Positions 11,821 through 24,135 of a stretch of DNA of 64,000 bases are shown one piece after another; the first letter of the stretch is position 1, and every line of letters starts with the position of its first letter. A program made the position numbers and the translations under genes. The notes beneath the pieces are model-generated. The model was not told the origin of the DNA. It ran no database searches and saw nothing but the letters and a program-made list of their open reading frames with translations. The DNA comes from Posidonia oceanica (Eukaryota > Streptophyta > Magnoliopsida > Alismatales > Posidoniaceae), in the NCBI GenBank assembly GCA_037176725.1, contig JAZBRS010000020.1:82096001-82160000 (forward strand), written 5' to 3'.

Positions 11821-12081
11821 TGGGTTTGGGGTTTGTTAGGGTTTAGGGTTTGTTGATTAGGGTTTAGGGTTCAGGTTAGGGTTTGTTGATTTTAGGGTTT
11901 GGGATTTGAGATGAGTTCTAGGGTTTGAGATGAGGGTTTGAGAGGGTTTGAGGTTTGAAATGGGGTTTAGGTTTTGGGTTTAGGTTTAGGTTTGGATTTA
12001 GGATTCACGGTTTAGGGTTTGGTTTTGGTTGCCACTAGAGAGAGATCCACTAATTCAGCCTGTCAAAATAGGGTGTCTACA

Positions 12082-12098
12082 GATGCCCCTCCCTAAGC
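12082..12098 (-). other. Polypurine tract of C
   Basis: The minus-strand sequence gcttagggaggggcatc lies immediately upstream of the 3' LTR start. The same gggaggggcatc precedes A's 3' LTR at 57284-57295. This is where plus-strand DNA synthesis would be primed. Confidence 0.85.
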
Positions 12099-12589
12099 GA
12101 GGCCAAAGGGATCGAGGCCGCTGCTCAGGGTTGACAAGACACCCCATCTGACCGGAGAGAGCCAGACGTTGCTATAGACGTGAGTCACTTATTCGGTGGA
12201 TGCATCGAAAATCATGACTCGTCGCCAAATGCAGATGAATGTGAACACTAGGATGCAGTGCTAATGCGAAGACTAGTGTACGGTGCTAATGCAAATGTGA
12301 TGCCTACGCTATTGCTCATTGCGTTGTACTCCTCTAGGAGAAAGCGGGTGATGCATGCACGCGGAAAAGGCAGAAAATGCAATGCAACATCGTCAGGCAA
12401 TACTTCAAGAGAGACGGACGATTGGGTGCGCTGAGCGGTGTATAGCTCTAGCGCGGGGGTGTCGTTTGCCAAGCTTTTGCTGTAGGCATAGGCGATGCAA
12501 GTGCTGAAAGTAAAAGGCTGAATGTAAATATGCTGAAAAAGAGATGCTGTGGAGGTGCATGCGATGGCGGGCACGTAATGCCAAGGAAG

Positions 12590-13130
12590 CGATCCTGGCT
12601 GTGCACTGCTGCGGGTGTCATCTTAACCCGGCAAGCTGCGAAAGTCTTGCGGGTGTCGAGGATGTCACCTTGGCAATGCGCGATCAGGGGTTCGATTTCC
12701 TAAGCATGCCATGACATGGAAATGGGATGTGGAAGTTGATGTAATGACTTCAGAGGAGTAATAGTGCAGTAAGAGTGCAAATGTTATGCAATGGGGCATG
12801 CGAAACCGAGAAAACAATCTGAGGCCGCGCACTACTGCGAGTATCATCCAAAGCCGGCAAGCTGCGAAAGTCTTGCAGGTGCTGAGGATGGTACCTTAGA
12901 CAATACGCGAACCAGGGATTCGGATCCTAAGCGCGCGATGCTATGCAGTGAAATGCAGAGTATAAACAGTGGAACACTGGGCATACGGAATCGAGAAAAT
13001 GATACTAAGGCCATGCACTACTGCGGGTGCCATCCGAAGCGGGCAAGTTGCGAAAGTCTTGCGGGTGCCGAGGATGGTACCTTAGGCAATACGCGAACCA
13101 GGGGTTCGAATCCTAGGCACACGATGTCCG
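12590..13130 (+). repeat. Three tandem units of about 200 bp with a tRNA-like B box
   Basis: Each unit has ctgcgggtg(t/c)catc, then gcaagctgcgaaagtcttgc, then gcgaaccaggggttcgaatcc. The last contains a Pol III B-box consensus (GGTTCGAATCC). The strand given is that of the B box, which is antisense to C. No complete cloverleaf can be folded because the T-stem pairing is poor, so it is not a tRNA gene. Two units in reverse complement occur at 56440-56860 in A. Confidence 0.75.
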
Positions 13131-13204
13131 GGTGATGATGAAATGCTAATGCCATGCAATAGAATGCTATTACACTACGACAAAAGGGTGATAAGTTAAT
13201 GGAC

Positions 13205-13530
13205 CTATCGCCGGATAGTTAGGGAGTATCGACCCTCTGAGGAGTTGACGAACTCATCACCGGATAGTTAGGGCTATCAACCCGATGAGGAGTTAACGGA
13301 CTCATCACCGGATAGTTAGGGCTATTAGCCCGATGAGGAGTTAACGGACTCATCATCGGATAGTTAGGGCTATCAGCTCGATGAAGAGTTAACGGACTCA
13401 TCATCGGATAGTTAGGGCTATCAGCCCGATGAGGAGTTAACGGAGTCATCACCGGATAGTTAGGGCTATCAGCCCGACGAGGAGTTAACGGACTCATCAC
13501 CGGATAGTTAGGGCTATCAGCCCGAATGAG
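13205..13530. repeat. 47-bp hairpin tandem repeat in C (loop TTAGGG)
   Basis: Seven units have the form GATAGTTAGGGCTATC followed by agcccgatgaggagttaacggactcatcaccg (spelled in pieces: agcccgatgaggagttaa, cggactcatcaccg). The GATAG/CTATC stem encloses TTAGGG. Diverged single units continue at 13590, 13750, 13875, 14043 and 15560. The frame over this array is repeat-derived and not a gene. Confidence 0.9.
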
Positions 13531-15740
13531 GGTGGAAAGGGGGTAGGATACCGAACCAGAAGGTGCAGCAGAGGTCTGTAAATGCTCCCGCGACAGTTGG
13601 GGATGTCAGCCCAATGCAGATGGAAATGGGATACCATGGGGCAACAAAAAAGATGCCCCTGGTATTGGAGATGATACCAGGGGACAACCTAAGCGCCCAT
13701 GGCATCAAAATGCAAGGTGGAGACAAAACTAACGAGTTTGTCAGCCAAGTAGTTAGGGGTACCAGCCCGAATGTAGATGATGTACACAGGGGCTCATCGT
13801 GCGAGGTGCAATGCCGGTGGGGGATGCGGTGGAATGATGAATGCAGGGTGATAAGTTGATGGACCTATCGCCGAGCAATTAGGGCTGCCAGCCCGATGAG
13901 ATGAGGGGGACGATACCACAGGGCAGCAAAAAAGATGCCCCTGGTGTCAGGATGATACCAAGGGACGACCGAAGCGCCCTTGGCACCAAAAATGAAGGAT
14001 GGATGAATGGGTGAATGGATGATAGGTTGACGGACCTATCGCCGAGCAGTTAGGGGTGCTAGCCCGAATGCAAGGAATGAGAAATGCAAAGAGAAGACAG
14101 GAAACCCCCGTGGTGGGTGTGCAATGGTCTCAGCGCGGGCATGCTTCGTGGCGTCACGAGGTGACAAACGAGGGACATGCCGGCCATCACGGACCTTCCC
14201 AACGCGGTGGGCGGCAAAATTTTGAAAAGCACGGAGCCTCTGAGCGAGGCAGGCAAAAGTGCGCATCTTTGGCTCCGATTTTCGAAAATAGGGTGAAGGG
14301 AAGAAGATAAAAATATATTACAGCATGTATGTTTCGGTGGCTTTGGACTCAAAAGCAGCTGCTAAGAGGGTGCTTCTGCACTTTCAAACTTGGGGGGTCT
14401 CGATCCTCATGCAACGCCATGCCGAGTTGTGGTCGGTGGCTCTCTTCCTCACTCTTGGCTTAGGATGAGGCCTCAGCTTCGTAGAGTATAGCCTTTGGCT
14501 GCATGTGGATAGCAGAAGCGTTGGATGCAGCTTCACAGCCTCCGTCTTAATTCCTTGGGGATTGACTACTGCTTTTAATGCTCACAGAATGATTTCTTTT
14601 CCCCTCATGAGTGACCGAATCTGCATCTAGCCTGCTAGGGAAGTAAGTGTTGTCAGCACAGGGGATTGGAGTGTGCTGCTACACTCGGAGGGTGGGGCCA
14701 GGTCCTCCCGATTAAGTGTCCCGTGCAGTTGCTAGTGTGGCACTTGAAGTTGGAAGCTGAGGGGGCTTTGACGCTCGTCCGAATCACTCCTCTCATGAGC
14801 GCCTTCTTTCTTCAACTTCTTTCTTCATTTTTCTTTTATGCTCAGCATGCATATCATGTTATCATATTCTTTTGCTCACATGTTCTCTATTCTTTTGGAT
14901 ATGCATGTCTTCGCCCTCTTGGGGTAGCAGTCCCGAACAAGGCATTAAGAGTTCGGCTGATCGGCGTACACCTTCAGCCTCTGCAATGTGTAGACAACCT
15001 CTAGCTATGCTCTGCTCTGCTTTGGTCCTCTCCATGTTCAGTGGACTCTCTTGATAAAGTGGATCTCGCTTCTTGAATTCTGAAACTCAACGAGATGCTT
15101 TATTCTGCTCTCAGTCTCACTCTATGGCCACATGCAAGAGATGGCGCTGCTCGGGTGAGACCTGCCTGAGATTGTCACTGCTTGACACCCTCTAGGCACT
15201 GCTTGTTTGTCCGTAGCCAGGTTTCTGATTATACAAATGTTTATGGGTTTTGTATATTTTAGAAGGGAAAGGGACAAGCATGTTTTTGGGTTTTTTGCAT
15301 TGGTTTTGTATTTTTATGGTTTTTGGTTTAAGAAAACATAAAAAGGGAAAACCAGCAGCAAGGCGAGAAAATATTTTTACGTTTTTTGATTTTCTTGATT
15401 TTTTTGGTGCTTTTGTCTTTTACAGGATGCAAGAAATGACATATATGTGCAGAAGATGATATGTGCAGAGAGTGGCAATGCATGATGGTAGATATGTGCA
15501 AGATGATTGATATGCATGCAAAGTGATTGATATGTGCTAGGTGATAAGTTGACGGACCTATCGCCGAATAGTTAGGGATATCAGCCTGGAAATGAATGCA
15601 AGAAGCAGAAAGGGATGCATGTTCTTTTAATGGGTTTTGTTGATTTTATGCTTTTTATAATTTTCAGACAAGGCTAAAAACCACAAAAACAAAACAAAAT
15701 GAAAAGAAAAGACAATGCAGGAATCAAAAAAGAGGTAAGA
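13531..15740 (-). mobile_element. Non-coding interior of C between gag donor site and hairpin repeats
   Basis: It is collinear with 49443-51009 and 55174-55300 of A (for example 'cagaggctccg' and 'ttgggtaggtc' stretches). Frames on both strands are short and broken. No pol motif (DD of reverse transcriptase, HHCC or DDE of integrase, aspartic protease DTG) was found. It probably serves as an intron-like spacer. Confidence 0.6.
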
Positions 15741-15743
15741 AGG

Positions 15744-15752
15744 ACTTACCTG
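15744..15752 (-). promoter_or_regulatory. Conserved 5' splice donor at end of C gag
   Basis: The minus-strand sequence CAGGTAAGT is a consensus plant donor, located exactly where gag similarity between A and C ends. The same site occurs in A at 49434-49442. Confidence 0.6.
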
Positions 15753-18217
15753 TCAGCAACCTCGGGAGGGAGGCGTTGGGTTCGCTCCTACATTGCTGAT
15801 GCTATTGGTGAGGTCCACTATTGGCAGTGCGGGGAGCACTGGGGCTACTGGGGTTGCTGACGACAGTGCAGGGAGCACTGGAGCTGCAAAAGTTGGAGGA
15901 GGAGCTAACCTGGACGATGCTGCAACTGAGCTTGTTGTCGATGCTGCTGTTGCATCTCCGAGCATCCCTCGAACAAGATAGGAAAGGCAGGAAAAGGGGA
16001 TTGCACCGATGGGATCAGAAGGATCCACCAGGGCAGAGCTGGACTCAGAAAAGTCTGGTGTAGACCCCCGAGGTTCCGGAAACTGCGAAGCCTGCAGGCT
16101 CGGAAGAGGAAGGGTCGGCTACACTAGGGTGTGCAAGTGCAAGTGCAGGTGTATGTGCAAGTGCTGGCTCCTGCTCGTCAATGCTGATGATCCTGCGATC
16201 GATCAGGCACTGAACAACAACCCGGAGAGTGAGGCAGTTGTCCGTCGAGTGCCCGGTGGCCCGATGGAAACTGCAGAACTGATCCGTATCATGCCACCAC
16301 GGAGGGGGGTTTGGTGACGGATGGACAGCTGGGAGTCTCAGGAGCTACTCAACTTGAAGGAAGATGACACTCAGTGGTTCGGGCAGAGGCGTGTAATCAC
16401 ACTCATCTCGACGAGGTCGTCTTTACCTAGGATGGAGTCCTTGCCGAGCGGGTGCGACGTGATGCACGGGCTCGACAGTGGCAGTGTGTGGAGTGGGTGC
16501 AAAATTAGGTGTGTGCTCTAGCGGAAAAAGGGTCTAGTTAACTCTCTGCATAGGTAGGCTCTTCGGGAGGATCGGTGCATGCTTCAGTGTGCTGTTCGGA
16601 GCAGTCAGGAGCGAAGTTGTTGTTGTTGTTGCTGTTGCGGCGATTGCTGGAGGTGTTGGCCTGCCTAGCCAATGCAGAAAGTGCGGGGAAATGTCCACTT
16701 CGCAGCGAGCTTTCCACGCAGGCACCAGCCCTAATTAGCGATGCATGGCTAGTGATGTGCTGAATGCAAAGCAGAGTCCCAGTCGCTGGCAGCGCCTTTT
16801 TAATGATCATCTCGATAGAATCCTCCTTGGAGGGTCTACCTTTGACCTGGGCGGCTAAGGAGCGCCAGCGACCGACATACTCCCCGAATGGCTCTTGGGG
16901 CCTCTATCAGATGGCAATGAGATCCTCCCTCTTGGGGATCAAGTCGAGGTTGAAAGCATACTGCTCAAGGAAGGCCTGAGAAAGATCAGTCCAAGTCTGA
17001 ACCATAGCCATGTCAAGGGAAGTGAACCACTTGAGTGCGGGGCCGGTCAAACTGTTCTGAAACAGGCAGATAAGGAGCCTTTCATCAGCCTGAAGCTGAG
17101 CAAGGTTCCCGCAGTACATTTTCAGATGTGAAATTAGATAGCCTCTACCATTGTATTTATCGAAGATCGGGATGCAGAACTTCGAAGGGAGTGCGACCTC
17201 GGGAAAGAGACAGAGGTTGCGAAACTGGTAAGACTGGTGGTCCTTGCCCTGCACTAGACGTAGTGCTTTCTCCAGAACGTCCATCCTATCATTGATGGGG
17301 TTTGGATTGGCTGCCGTAGGGGATGGTGCAGTAGGGGTAGGGACCACATACGCCGTCTGGGTCGTACCGAAGTGCTCCTCCGGATCCACCATCACGTCGC
17401 CTGGTGGTGCGACGTGATGGCCAGCGTATCCGTGCGGTGGTGCTGTGTAGGCAGGAAAGTATACTGGGTTCTGAACCCGATGCAAGGGGGATGGATAGAT
17501 AATATGCTGTGCAGTGCGTGGTGCAGAGTGCTGGAGCAACAGTTGTTGCGCAGGCGCGTTGCCGGGCAGTGAGCCAGTGGGGTACTGTGCTCCAACCAGC
17601 CCGAAGGACTGATCACCAGGTGGCAGAGTTACATGCAGTGCATAGTGTTGTGCAGAAGCAGGAGACAGATGCTGCACCCCCATCACTGGAGCAGTGTGTA
17701 GCTGGGGCGATGGTCTAGGCGGAAGTGCAGTGTATGCAGAAGCAGGCTGCAGAGGTACCTCAGGGGCAGCAGGAACACAAGAGGGGCGAATCGATAGAGC
17801 CATACCCTGCAGTGTGTGGGCAAGCTCCATCAGGTGCCGATACCGCACTTCAGGGGACCCATAAGTGGGAATGCTGAATTGCAGGACCAGCCAGGGGGTA
17901 GACTCAAGAGGTCAAGAACCTAGGGTAAGGGTCACTGCAGCAGAAGGGATGTTAGGAGCGACATAACCCTGGGACGGAGGGGTCAGAGGCGCCTCTGGAG
18001 CGCGAGGGGCGGTCATCGAGACAGACTCAGCGACTAGATCTGGAGGGGCGCATGGCTGCCAATGGCCCACAGCAAACTGGGGTGCCCTAGACACCTGAGG
18101 GTGGAATCCTGGTGTCACAGAGGGCACAGAGCGAGTGGAAGTGAAATCCGGAGGGACCCAAGTGGTATACCCCTCCGAGTCAACAGAAAAGCAGAACTCA
18201 CTAGCAGACTGGGCCAT
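15753..18217 (-). pseudogene. gag of element C (degenerate)
   Basis: The frame starts MAQSASEF at 18217 and stays in phase to about 15753. The best stretch, 16907-17848, has the retrotransposon gag core (YQFRNLCLFPEVALPSKF, GPALKWFTSLDMA, LSQAFLEQYAF). Further on are ITSHASLIRAGACVESS and an atypical knuckle CSFHRATGHSTDNC (C-x2-H-x4-H-x4-C). It should encode the capsid that packages the element RNA. In-frame stops include TGA at 17912 (CGA to TGA), TGA-TAG at about 16904 and a stop after PTYAES. The C-terminal part is Ala/Pro-rich. It is homologous to A's gag throughout. No protease follows. Confidence 0.82.
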
Positions 18218-18357
18218 CGCTGACCGTGTCTGGGTGAGGGAAGGTTGCGATGAGGAAACAAAGATGCAAGGCCTAAAGGAGAGCTACTGTCGGAAGCGAC
18301 GAGTAGCTCAGAGACAGAGGAGGGACGCTCAGGGTCCAGGCAGCGGATCCCGCACCT

Positions 18358-18364
18358 ACCTGCA
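18358..18364 (-). promoter_or_regulatory. Splice acceptor upstream of C gag
   Basis: On the minus strand, tactctttttgcag/gtaggtgcg is a T-rich acceptor about 145 nt before the gag start. A has cttcacag/gtaggtgcg at the same place (46758). A leader intron is inferred, not proven. Confidence 0.45.
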
Positions 18365-19512
18365 AAAAGAGTAAAGACGTCAGAGGTTGAATGCAATAAA
18401 GAGTTATTAGAGGTGGCATGAATGGCATACGTGCAGATGAATGCCCTAATATGCGCTCTCTCACCATGCATGTCCTGAGTAGATGACCTACTAGGACGCA
18501 CTCATGGGTAATGGCTATAGACAGACTCCAGGTCAGAAAAAAGTGGGTCTCCGTCTAGATCCTGGCCAGAGCTCAGGTAGTAATAGGGTGGTGCGTTGGT
18601 GGCCTCGACCCCGCCAAAAGCGTGGGTGGTACCCTCCACTAACACTGACACAACCCCTGGACAAGGGGGGACAGACCGAAGGACTTGCGCCACGCCAAAG
18701 TAGTGGAACAAGAGGCCGGGACCGTTCTTCGCAGACTGTGGGTGGACTTAGAAGAGAGGATGCATGCTTTTTAAAATGAATCAAACATGCGAAATGCTTT
18801 AAAGTGTTTTACTTACGTTTTATTAACCAAAGGGGGAAAATTACAAGTTTTTGGCTCTAGTTGTGCTTAAATGTTATTGCTTGGCTTTACTGTAGCTTTT
18901 AAATTAAGCAAAGGGGAAGCAAGCATGTTTCTACTATCCTAGGCATGGCATATGCAAAGGGGAAAGAGACAGACAAACATGGCATGCAAACAATCACGCA
19001 ACAAGGCAAAAGGCATGCACATGGCATGTGCAAGTGTTTGTGGACACGATAGTAAAAAGAAAAACACTTATCACATCAAAATGCAAGTATGCAAGGCATG
19101 TGCATGTGTAGTGGCATAGCAAGCGTGTAAAAGAAGCATTCATCGCTCAAAAAGCATGTATTGTTGCCAAGCAAGTATGTAGGCATGCATAACGCGAGAA
19201 AAAAAGCAATAATGAGCCAACAGATAAAGTAAGTAAAGATAGGTAAACAGTAAAGCAAATAAGAACAGAGCAAAGGATAAAGCATGTAAACAAGCGAGAA
19301 AGTCAAAGCAGACAAAGCAGAGCAAATAACAAATCATGCCAAGGCGAAGCAGGCAAAGAAGTGCAAAACCCAAGTAGAGTTGCTACGATGCAACTCGCTA
19401 GGAATTGGCACAGGGGAGCGAACAAACAGGCAAAGGGTGCAAAGGCACAAGGCAAGCAAAGCTGCAAAAAACAAGCGAGCGAGAAAACCAAAACGAAAGC
19501 CGGAGTCTAGTA
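18365..19512 (-). mobile_element. Untranslated leader of C
   Basis: It lies between the PBS and the acceptor and is collinear with 45758-46740 of A, for example the 'ctctagttgtgctt' block near 18860 (complement in A near 46255). No gene is seen. Confidence 0.7.
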
Positions 19513-19670
19513 TCCCCAGCAGAGTCGCCACTGTGCGACTCGTTGGGAATCAACACAGACAAGCGAGCAAACAGACAAGGCAAACAAAGGCACAAAGGCA
19601 AACATGCAAAACGCGAGCGAGCGAAAGCCAAAAGCGAAAGCCAGAGTCTAGAATTCCCAGCGAGTCACAA
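19365..19670. repeat. Tandem units of about 160 bp around the C primer-binding site
   Basis: The block 'cgactcgttgggaatcaaca...gcgaaagccagagtctag' recurs with starts near 19378, 19538 and 19645, all beginning with a variant of gcaactcg. Only the middle junction keeps a good PBS. The true U5 end of the 5' LTR (expected as the complement of TGTAGTAATCCC) is missing here, so this junction was rearranged. Confidence 0.65.
19513..19530 (-). other. Primer-binding site of C (tRNA-Arg type)
   Basis: The minus-strand sequence TGGCGACTCTGCTGGGGA differs by one base from A's PBS. It begins with TGG, complementary to the tRNA CCA end, and matches the 3' end of plant tRNA-Arg, the primer known for Ogre elements. 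Confidence 0.85.
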
Positions 19671-22600
19671 ATGATATGCAATGAGATGCAAATGATGTGA
19701 CTCGTGCCTAGGATAAGGGCAATATGGTCATTACGGGTCATGAGAAAGGGCAAGGACTCCTGTTACGTGCGGGGAAGGTGTTAGGCACCCCCGACAGGGA
19801 GAATGCATGCTTTGAATGCCTAAGTGCCATGAATGCCTAATTAGATGCTCAAAGGTGTGCTCTAAGTGATGGAATGTGTGCAAGGAATTAAACGTGCAAT
19901 CTAAGTGCTCAGCAGTGCTATCTGTGTTCCGAACCAGGCGAACCCTGGTTCGTGAGAACTCTAGGCAGTAAGCATCACTACCCTAAATGCAAATGCAAGC
20001 GATAAAACAAAACAGTGGTAAAACCATACACATGCAAGCGACATGCAAAGGAAAACAGGAGCAAATATGCAAAACGGTGCGAGAAACAAAAACAGGCACG
20101 CAAAACGGTGCAAAGGCGAAGGGAAACAAGAGCGGGCATGCAAACAATGCAAATGGGAGCAAAACAGCATGCAGGCACGTAAAACAATGCAAATGCAAGC
20201 AAAACAGGTGCAGGCACGCAAAGCAATGCAAATGCAAGCAAATTAGGATGCAGGCACGTAAAACAATGCAAATGCAAGCAAAACAGGATGTGGGCACGCA
20301 AAACGATGCTAATGCAAGCAAAACAGGATGCGGGCATGCAAAACGATGCAAATGCAAGCAAAATAGGATGCGGGCAAGCAAAACAATGAAATGCAAGCAA
20401 AACAGTGCAAATGCAAGCAATAATGCTAAATGCAAAGCTAATTAGGAGTTATGCATGCAAAAATGCAAGAAAAGGACCTAAATGTAATTAAGAGAGATCG
20501 TAGGGGGCCAGATGCAATTAAATGCAAACCTAGGGGCCTATATGTAATGAAAATGCAAACTCAGGGGCCTAGATGCAATGCAAATGCAAAACTAGGGACC
20601 TACATGCAATGCAAATGCAAACTTAGGGGCTTAGATGCAACTAAATGCAAACCTAGGGAATTAAATGCAATGCAAATGCAAACTCAGGGGCCTAGATGCA
20701 ATTAAAATGCAAAACTAGGGACCTATGTGCAATGCAAATGCAAACTCAGGGGCCTAGATGTAATTAAATGCAAACCTAGGGAACTATATGCAATGCAAAT
20801 GCAAACTCGGGGGCCTAGATGCAATGCAAATGCAAAACTAGGGACCTATGTACAATGCAAATGCAAACTCAGGGGCCTAGATGCAATTATTTTAAAAAAC
20901 AGGGGTGCAAATGCAATGCATAAAAAATAAAAAGTATGCTGTGAATGGACTTGGATGCAAATAAAGTAAAATGCTGGTGCTTTATGCAATGTAATAAGGT
21001 AAAATGCAAATTAAATGATATATTTAACAAGCAGAGGACTAGAAAGTAATAAAAGCATAATACAGAATAAAAAATGCAATGTAATATGGTAAAGTATGAG
21101 ATTAAATGATTTTCAACTGAACAGAGGACTTTAAAGTAATAAAAATAAAATAAAGAATAAAATATGCAATGCAGTATGGTAAACTTAGAATTTAAATGAC
21201 TGATAAACAAAATAGAGGACTGAAACGTAAATAAAATAAACTACAGAAGATAAATGCAATGTAATAAGATAAAAACATGAAATTAAATGATATTAATCAA
21301 CTATAGGACCTGGATGTAAATAAAATAAATTGCTGGACTAAAAAACAAGTGACATTAAAGTATTTGAACTGTAGAAGGACTAAGACGTAATAAAAATAAA
21401 TAACAGAAATTAAATGCAATGCAATAAAGTTTAATTCAGAAATTAAATAAAACTTAAACTACAACTGGACTTAAACGCAAATAAATAAAACTAATGGAAA
21501 CAAATGCAATACAATGCAAACTTACCAAGTTAAGAAAAAATAAACCTAAAACGCAACTAATGCGATTAAAAAATGATGGAGCTACAGTAGGTGGCGTTGC
21601 TCGCCGGGGAGAGGCTCTGCACCGGCGCTCCACGGGGCGGCGCGGCACGGGCGAAGCTCGGGGAGGTGCGGCGCGGTCCGGCGGAGGTGTGGCGAGGTGC
21701 GGCGAGGTCCGGCAGAGCGGCGAGCGGCTTGGCGCACTGCGGCGAGTCTGTTGCACCGACAGTCAGTGCTGGGGAAGAAGGAGGCTCCGGCGAGTCGGGG
21801 AGGGCGCACTAGGGCTCGAAACGTGAAAAAAAACATATGGGGAGTAAGAGGGGAGTGAGGCGGAGCTGGTGGAGGAGTTTATTACCTGTTGGAGTGTGCG
21901 GGGAGGTCCGACGAGCTCGTGGAGATTCTATGGTGGTGCTGTGAGGCGGAGGAGGCTCTGCAGGCGGCGGTGGCGGGCAGGAGGGGTCCCGGCGAGACCA
22001 TGGAGGTGCGGAGGAGGTTTCTGAGGCGACGGAGGTCCTTCTGCTCTCCTCCACACGCAGATGGTCGGAGTGGGTCTGTTGCACGATAATTCTCTCTCCT
22101 CTCTCTCTCTATGGCTTTCATCGAAGGTGGCTCGTGTAGGTGGCATCTGGAGGCTTCAAGCGGTTGCAGGTGGGTTCGTGGGGGAGTGTTGGAGTGTGGT
22201 GGAAGGTCTGGAGGAGTGTTGGGCTTTGTGGGTTCTTTGGTGGGTGCTTGTGGGTTCTATGGTGAAGGAGTTCTGGTGGTGAAGGAGTTCTGGTGGGTTC
22301 GTGTGGTTATGGTGGGGGTGAAGAGGAGATGAAGAGGCTCTAGGTGTTGGAGGGCTGGTCTGTGTGGGAGTTGGAGGGTTGAGGGTGGAGGTCTGTGTGG
22401 ATGTGTGGGAGATGGCGGGTTGCTGGAAGGTGGGCTTTGTCTTTGGCAGAGGGTGGAGGTGAAGAAGAGGTGAAGGTGATGGAGGGTTCTCTGTGTGGAG
22501 GAGGGGCTGAGGTCTAGGGGTGTTTTCTGTGTCTTTGGGTGTGGAGGTGTTGGAGAGATGAAGAGGAAGTGATGGCCATTTGGCTGTGGTTTGGTTGTTT

Positions 22601-23332
22601 TTTTTCAAAACGGAGAGGAGGAATGGATGATAAGTTGAGATAAAGAGGAGGTGATGGAGTTTGAAAATGGGGGGGAGAGTTGTGGTTTGAAAATAGAAAT
22701 GGGGGGAGAAAAATGGAGGGAGAAGTTGTTGTGCTAGAGGAAGAAAAGAAGAAGAAGGAGGAAGGAGAGTGGGCCGAGCTGTAGGTGGAGAAAAAAAGTA
22801 AAAAAAGAGAGAAAAAAATGAAGAAGAAGAAGTAGAAGAAGGAGAGGAAGGAAAAAGGGAAAAAAGGGGTCTAATGGGCCTTGGGCTTGGTTTGGATTTT
22901 TTGCTTTGATTTTAATTAGTTTAGGTTTGAATGAGTTTTAATTTAGATTAGTTTAAATGAATTTGGTTGTTGATTGTTTAAATTGATTCTAATCTTAATT
23001 AGATTCAAGTTGAAATGGACTTTGTGTTTTAAATGGGTTTTAGGGTTTTAAAATGGGGTTTGGGGTTTAGTTTATTTTTTAATGAGTTTGGATGTGTTTT
23101 AACTTTAGTTGGTTTTAAATTTAAATGATTTTTGATTTGTTTAAGTGGGTTTTGACTTTAATTGTTAAATTCAAATTGGTTTTAATTTTTAATTAGGTTT
23201 AAAGTTGGGCTTGGGGTTTTGATTGCATTTAATTGGGCTGTAATTGTGATTTAAATTTGCATGGATTAGATTTAGGGTTTAGGGTTTTAAGTTTTTAGGG
23301 TTTGGGGTTTGTTTTTTTTTTTTTTAACAAGC

Positions 23333-23365
23333 GTAATCTTTATTGCACACACAAAAAAAGATTAC
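23333..23365 (-). other. 3' terminal hairpin of half-LINE copy 1
   Basis: A perfect 9-bp inverted repeat (GTAATCTTT at 23333-23341 and AAAGATTAC at 23357-23365) lies just inside the poly-A. Copy 2 has a related, weaker version at 24748-24778. LINE reverse transcriptases often recognise such 3' stem-loops. Confidence 0.6.
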
Positions 23366-23451
23366 AGCAAAGACTCATTGAACATCACCCTCAATGGTCT
23401 TGGAAAGACAATATCAACAAAAGAAAACAACCAAGTACACATCTAAGAACA

Positions 23452-24135
23452 TCAAGCAGACTCACACTCTAAATCCACAAAGGAAGGAAGCTTGCTTTGC
23501 TTGAATGCCTTCAGACGCCCAGACCTGCGAGGACCTCCTGGAGGAATCATATCTGAATAATCTTTGCGTTTGTATTTCTTCCGTAGTCTCCCAACCTTGG
23601 AATATGCTTCTTCATAATAGATATCATCAACACTAGGTGCCTTTTCACACTCTTCCCAGTCCACCTCCTCCATTTGATCATCAGAACCCTCCGTCTCATC
23701 TCTCAAGTTAAGAGGATCCTTCCTCAAAATAGCCAACATTTCCTTAGAATCTAAGACCGCCTCAATCTCCTTAGATTCATAATTTGCATCCTTGAGATAT
23801 TTGTGTAGTGCTTGTACCCCATCTGACCAACCCTTGCCCGAGGACAGCTCATCTCTTTCAGACTCCTTCAGACGTACACGAGCAGATTGAACCATAGCTG
23901 TGATTAGTTGATCCCACCAATCCAAAGCAGCTTCCTGCCTTCTTTCAGCAGTTTCCTCTAAGTGGCCAAGATCACCTGCAGATTGCTTCCCCTTCCGGCG
24001 AGCTGCATCTACCAACTGCTTCTGTTCAAGAACCACAGCATCCTCAACTACCACAATATAGTCCACCGGACCCAATCCATCTAACCCAGCAACATATTGT
24101 TCCTCCATCGTGATCAGGTCAACAGCCCTGCCAGC
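23452..24135 (-). pseudogene. C-terminal half of LINE ORF1-like protein (copy 1)
   Basis: The frame is open from about 24135 (AGRAVDLITMEE, no true start because truncated) to the stop at 23452. It is acidic and coiled-coil-like in the middle (Glu/Lys/Arg-rich) and ends KRKDYSDMIPPGGPRRSGRLK...PSFVDLECESA. This C-terminus matches copy 2 (KPKDYSSMVPLGGPRRSGHLR...PSFVDLEAESA), as does the GxAVDLxT entry point, so both come from one family. The DUF4283 and zinc-knuckle part is missing. Function of this tail is unknown; a nucleic-acid-binding basic end is inference. Confidence 0.7.

Larger units (their letters stand above)
6983..12081 (-). mobile_element. 3' LTR of C
   Basis: This 5.1-kb LTR is collinear with 19665-27419 apart from independent insertions. 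From the U5 side it has a conserved U5 block (7290-7400), the 'cgaaccctggttcg' block (7559-7580), a 40-bp tandem array, an A/T-rich repeat region (8650-9240), a G+C-rich block (9300-9780), a GA/GT-rich region (9780-10560) and telomere-like gggttt repeats (10560-12050) holding three SINEs. Overlapping frames on both strands in the repeats and the GC block are composition artefacts. Confidence 0.85.

Noticed and set aside
10560..12050. A true interstitial telomere
   Set aside because: The gggttt repeats are degenerate (gggtttaggg, gggtttgttgatt), lie within an LTR and are repeated in both LTRs of C and, inverted, in H.
13010..13130. A tRNA gene, because of GGTTCGAATCC
   Set aside because: The T-stem and acceptor arms do not pair properly, and there is no D-arm or anticodon arm at the right distance; it is a repeat unit.
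13205..13530. CRISPR-like array of direct repeats with spacers
   Set aside because: The units are contiguous tandem repeats without unique spacers, in a plant retroelement.
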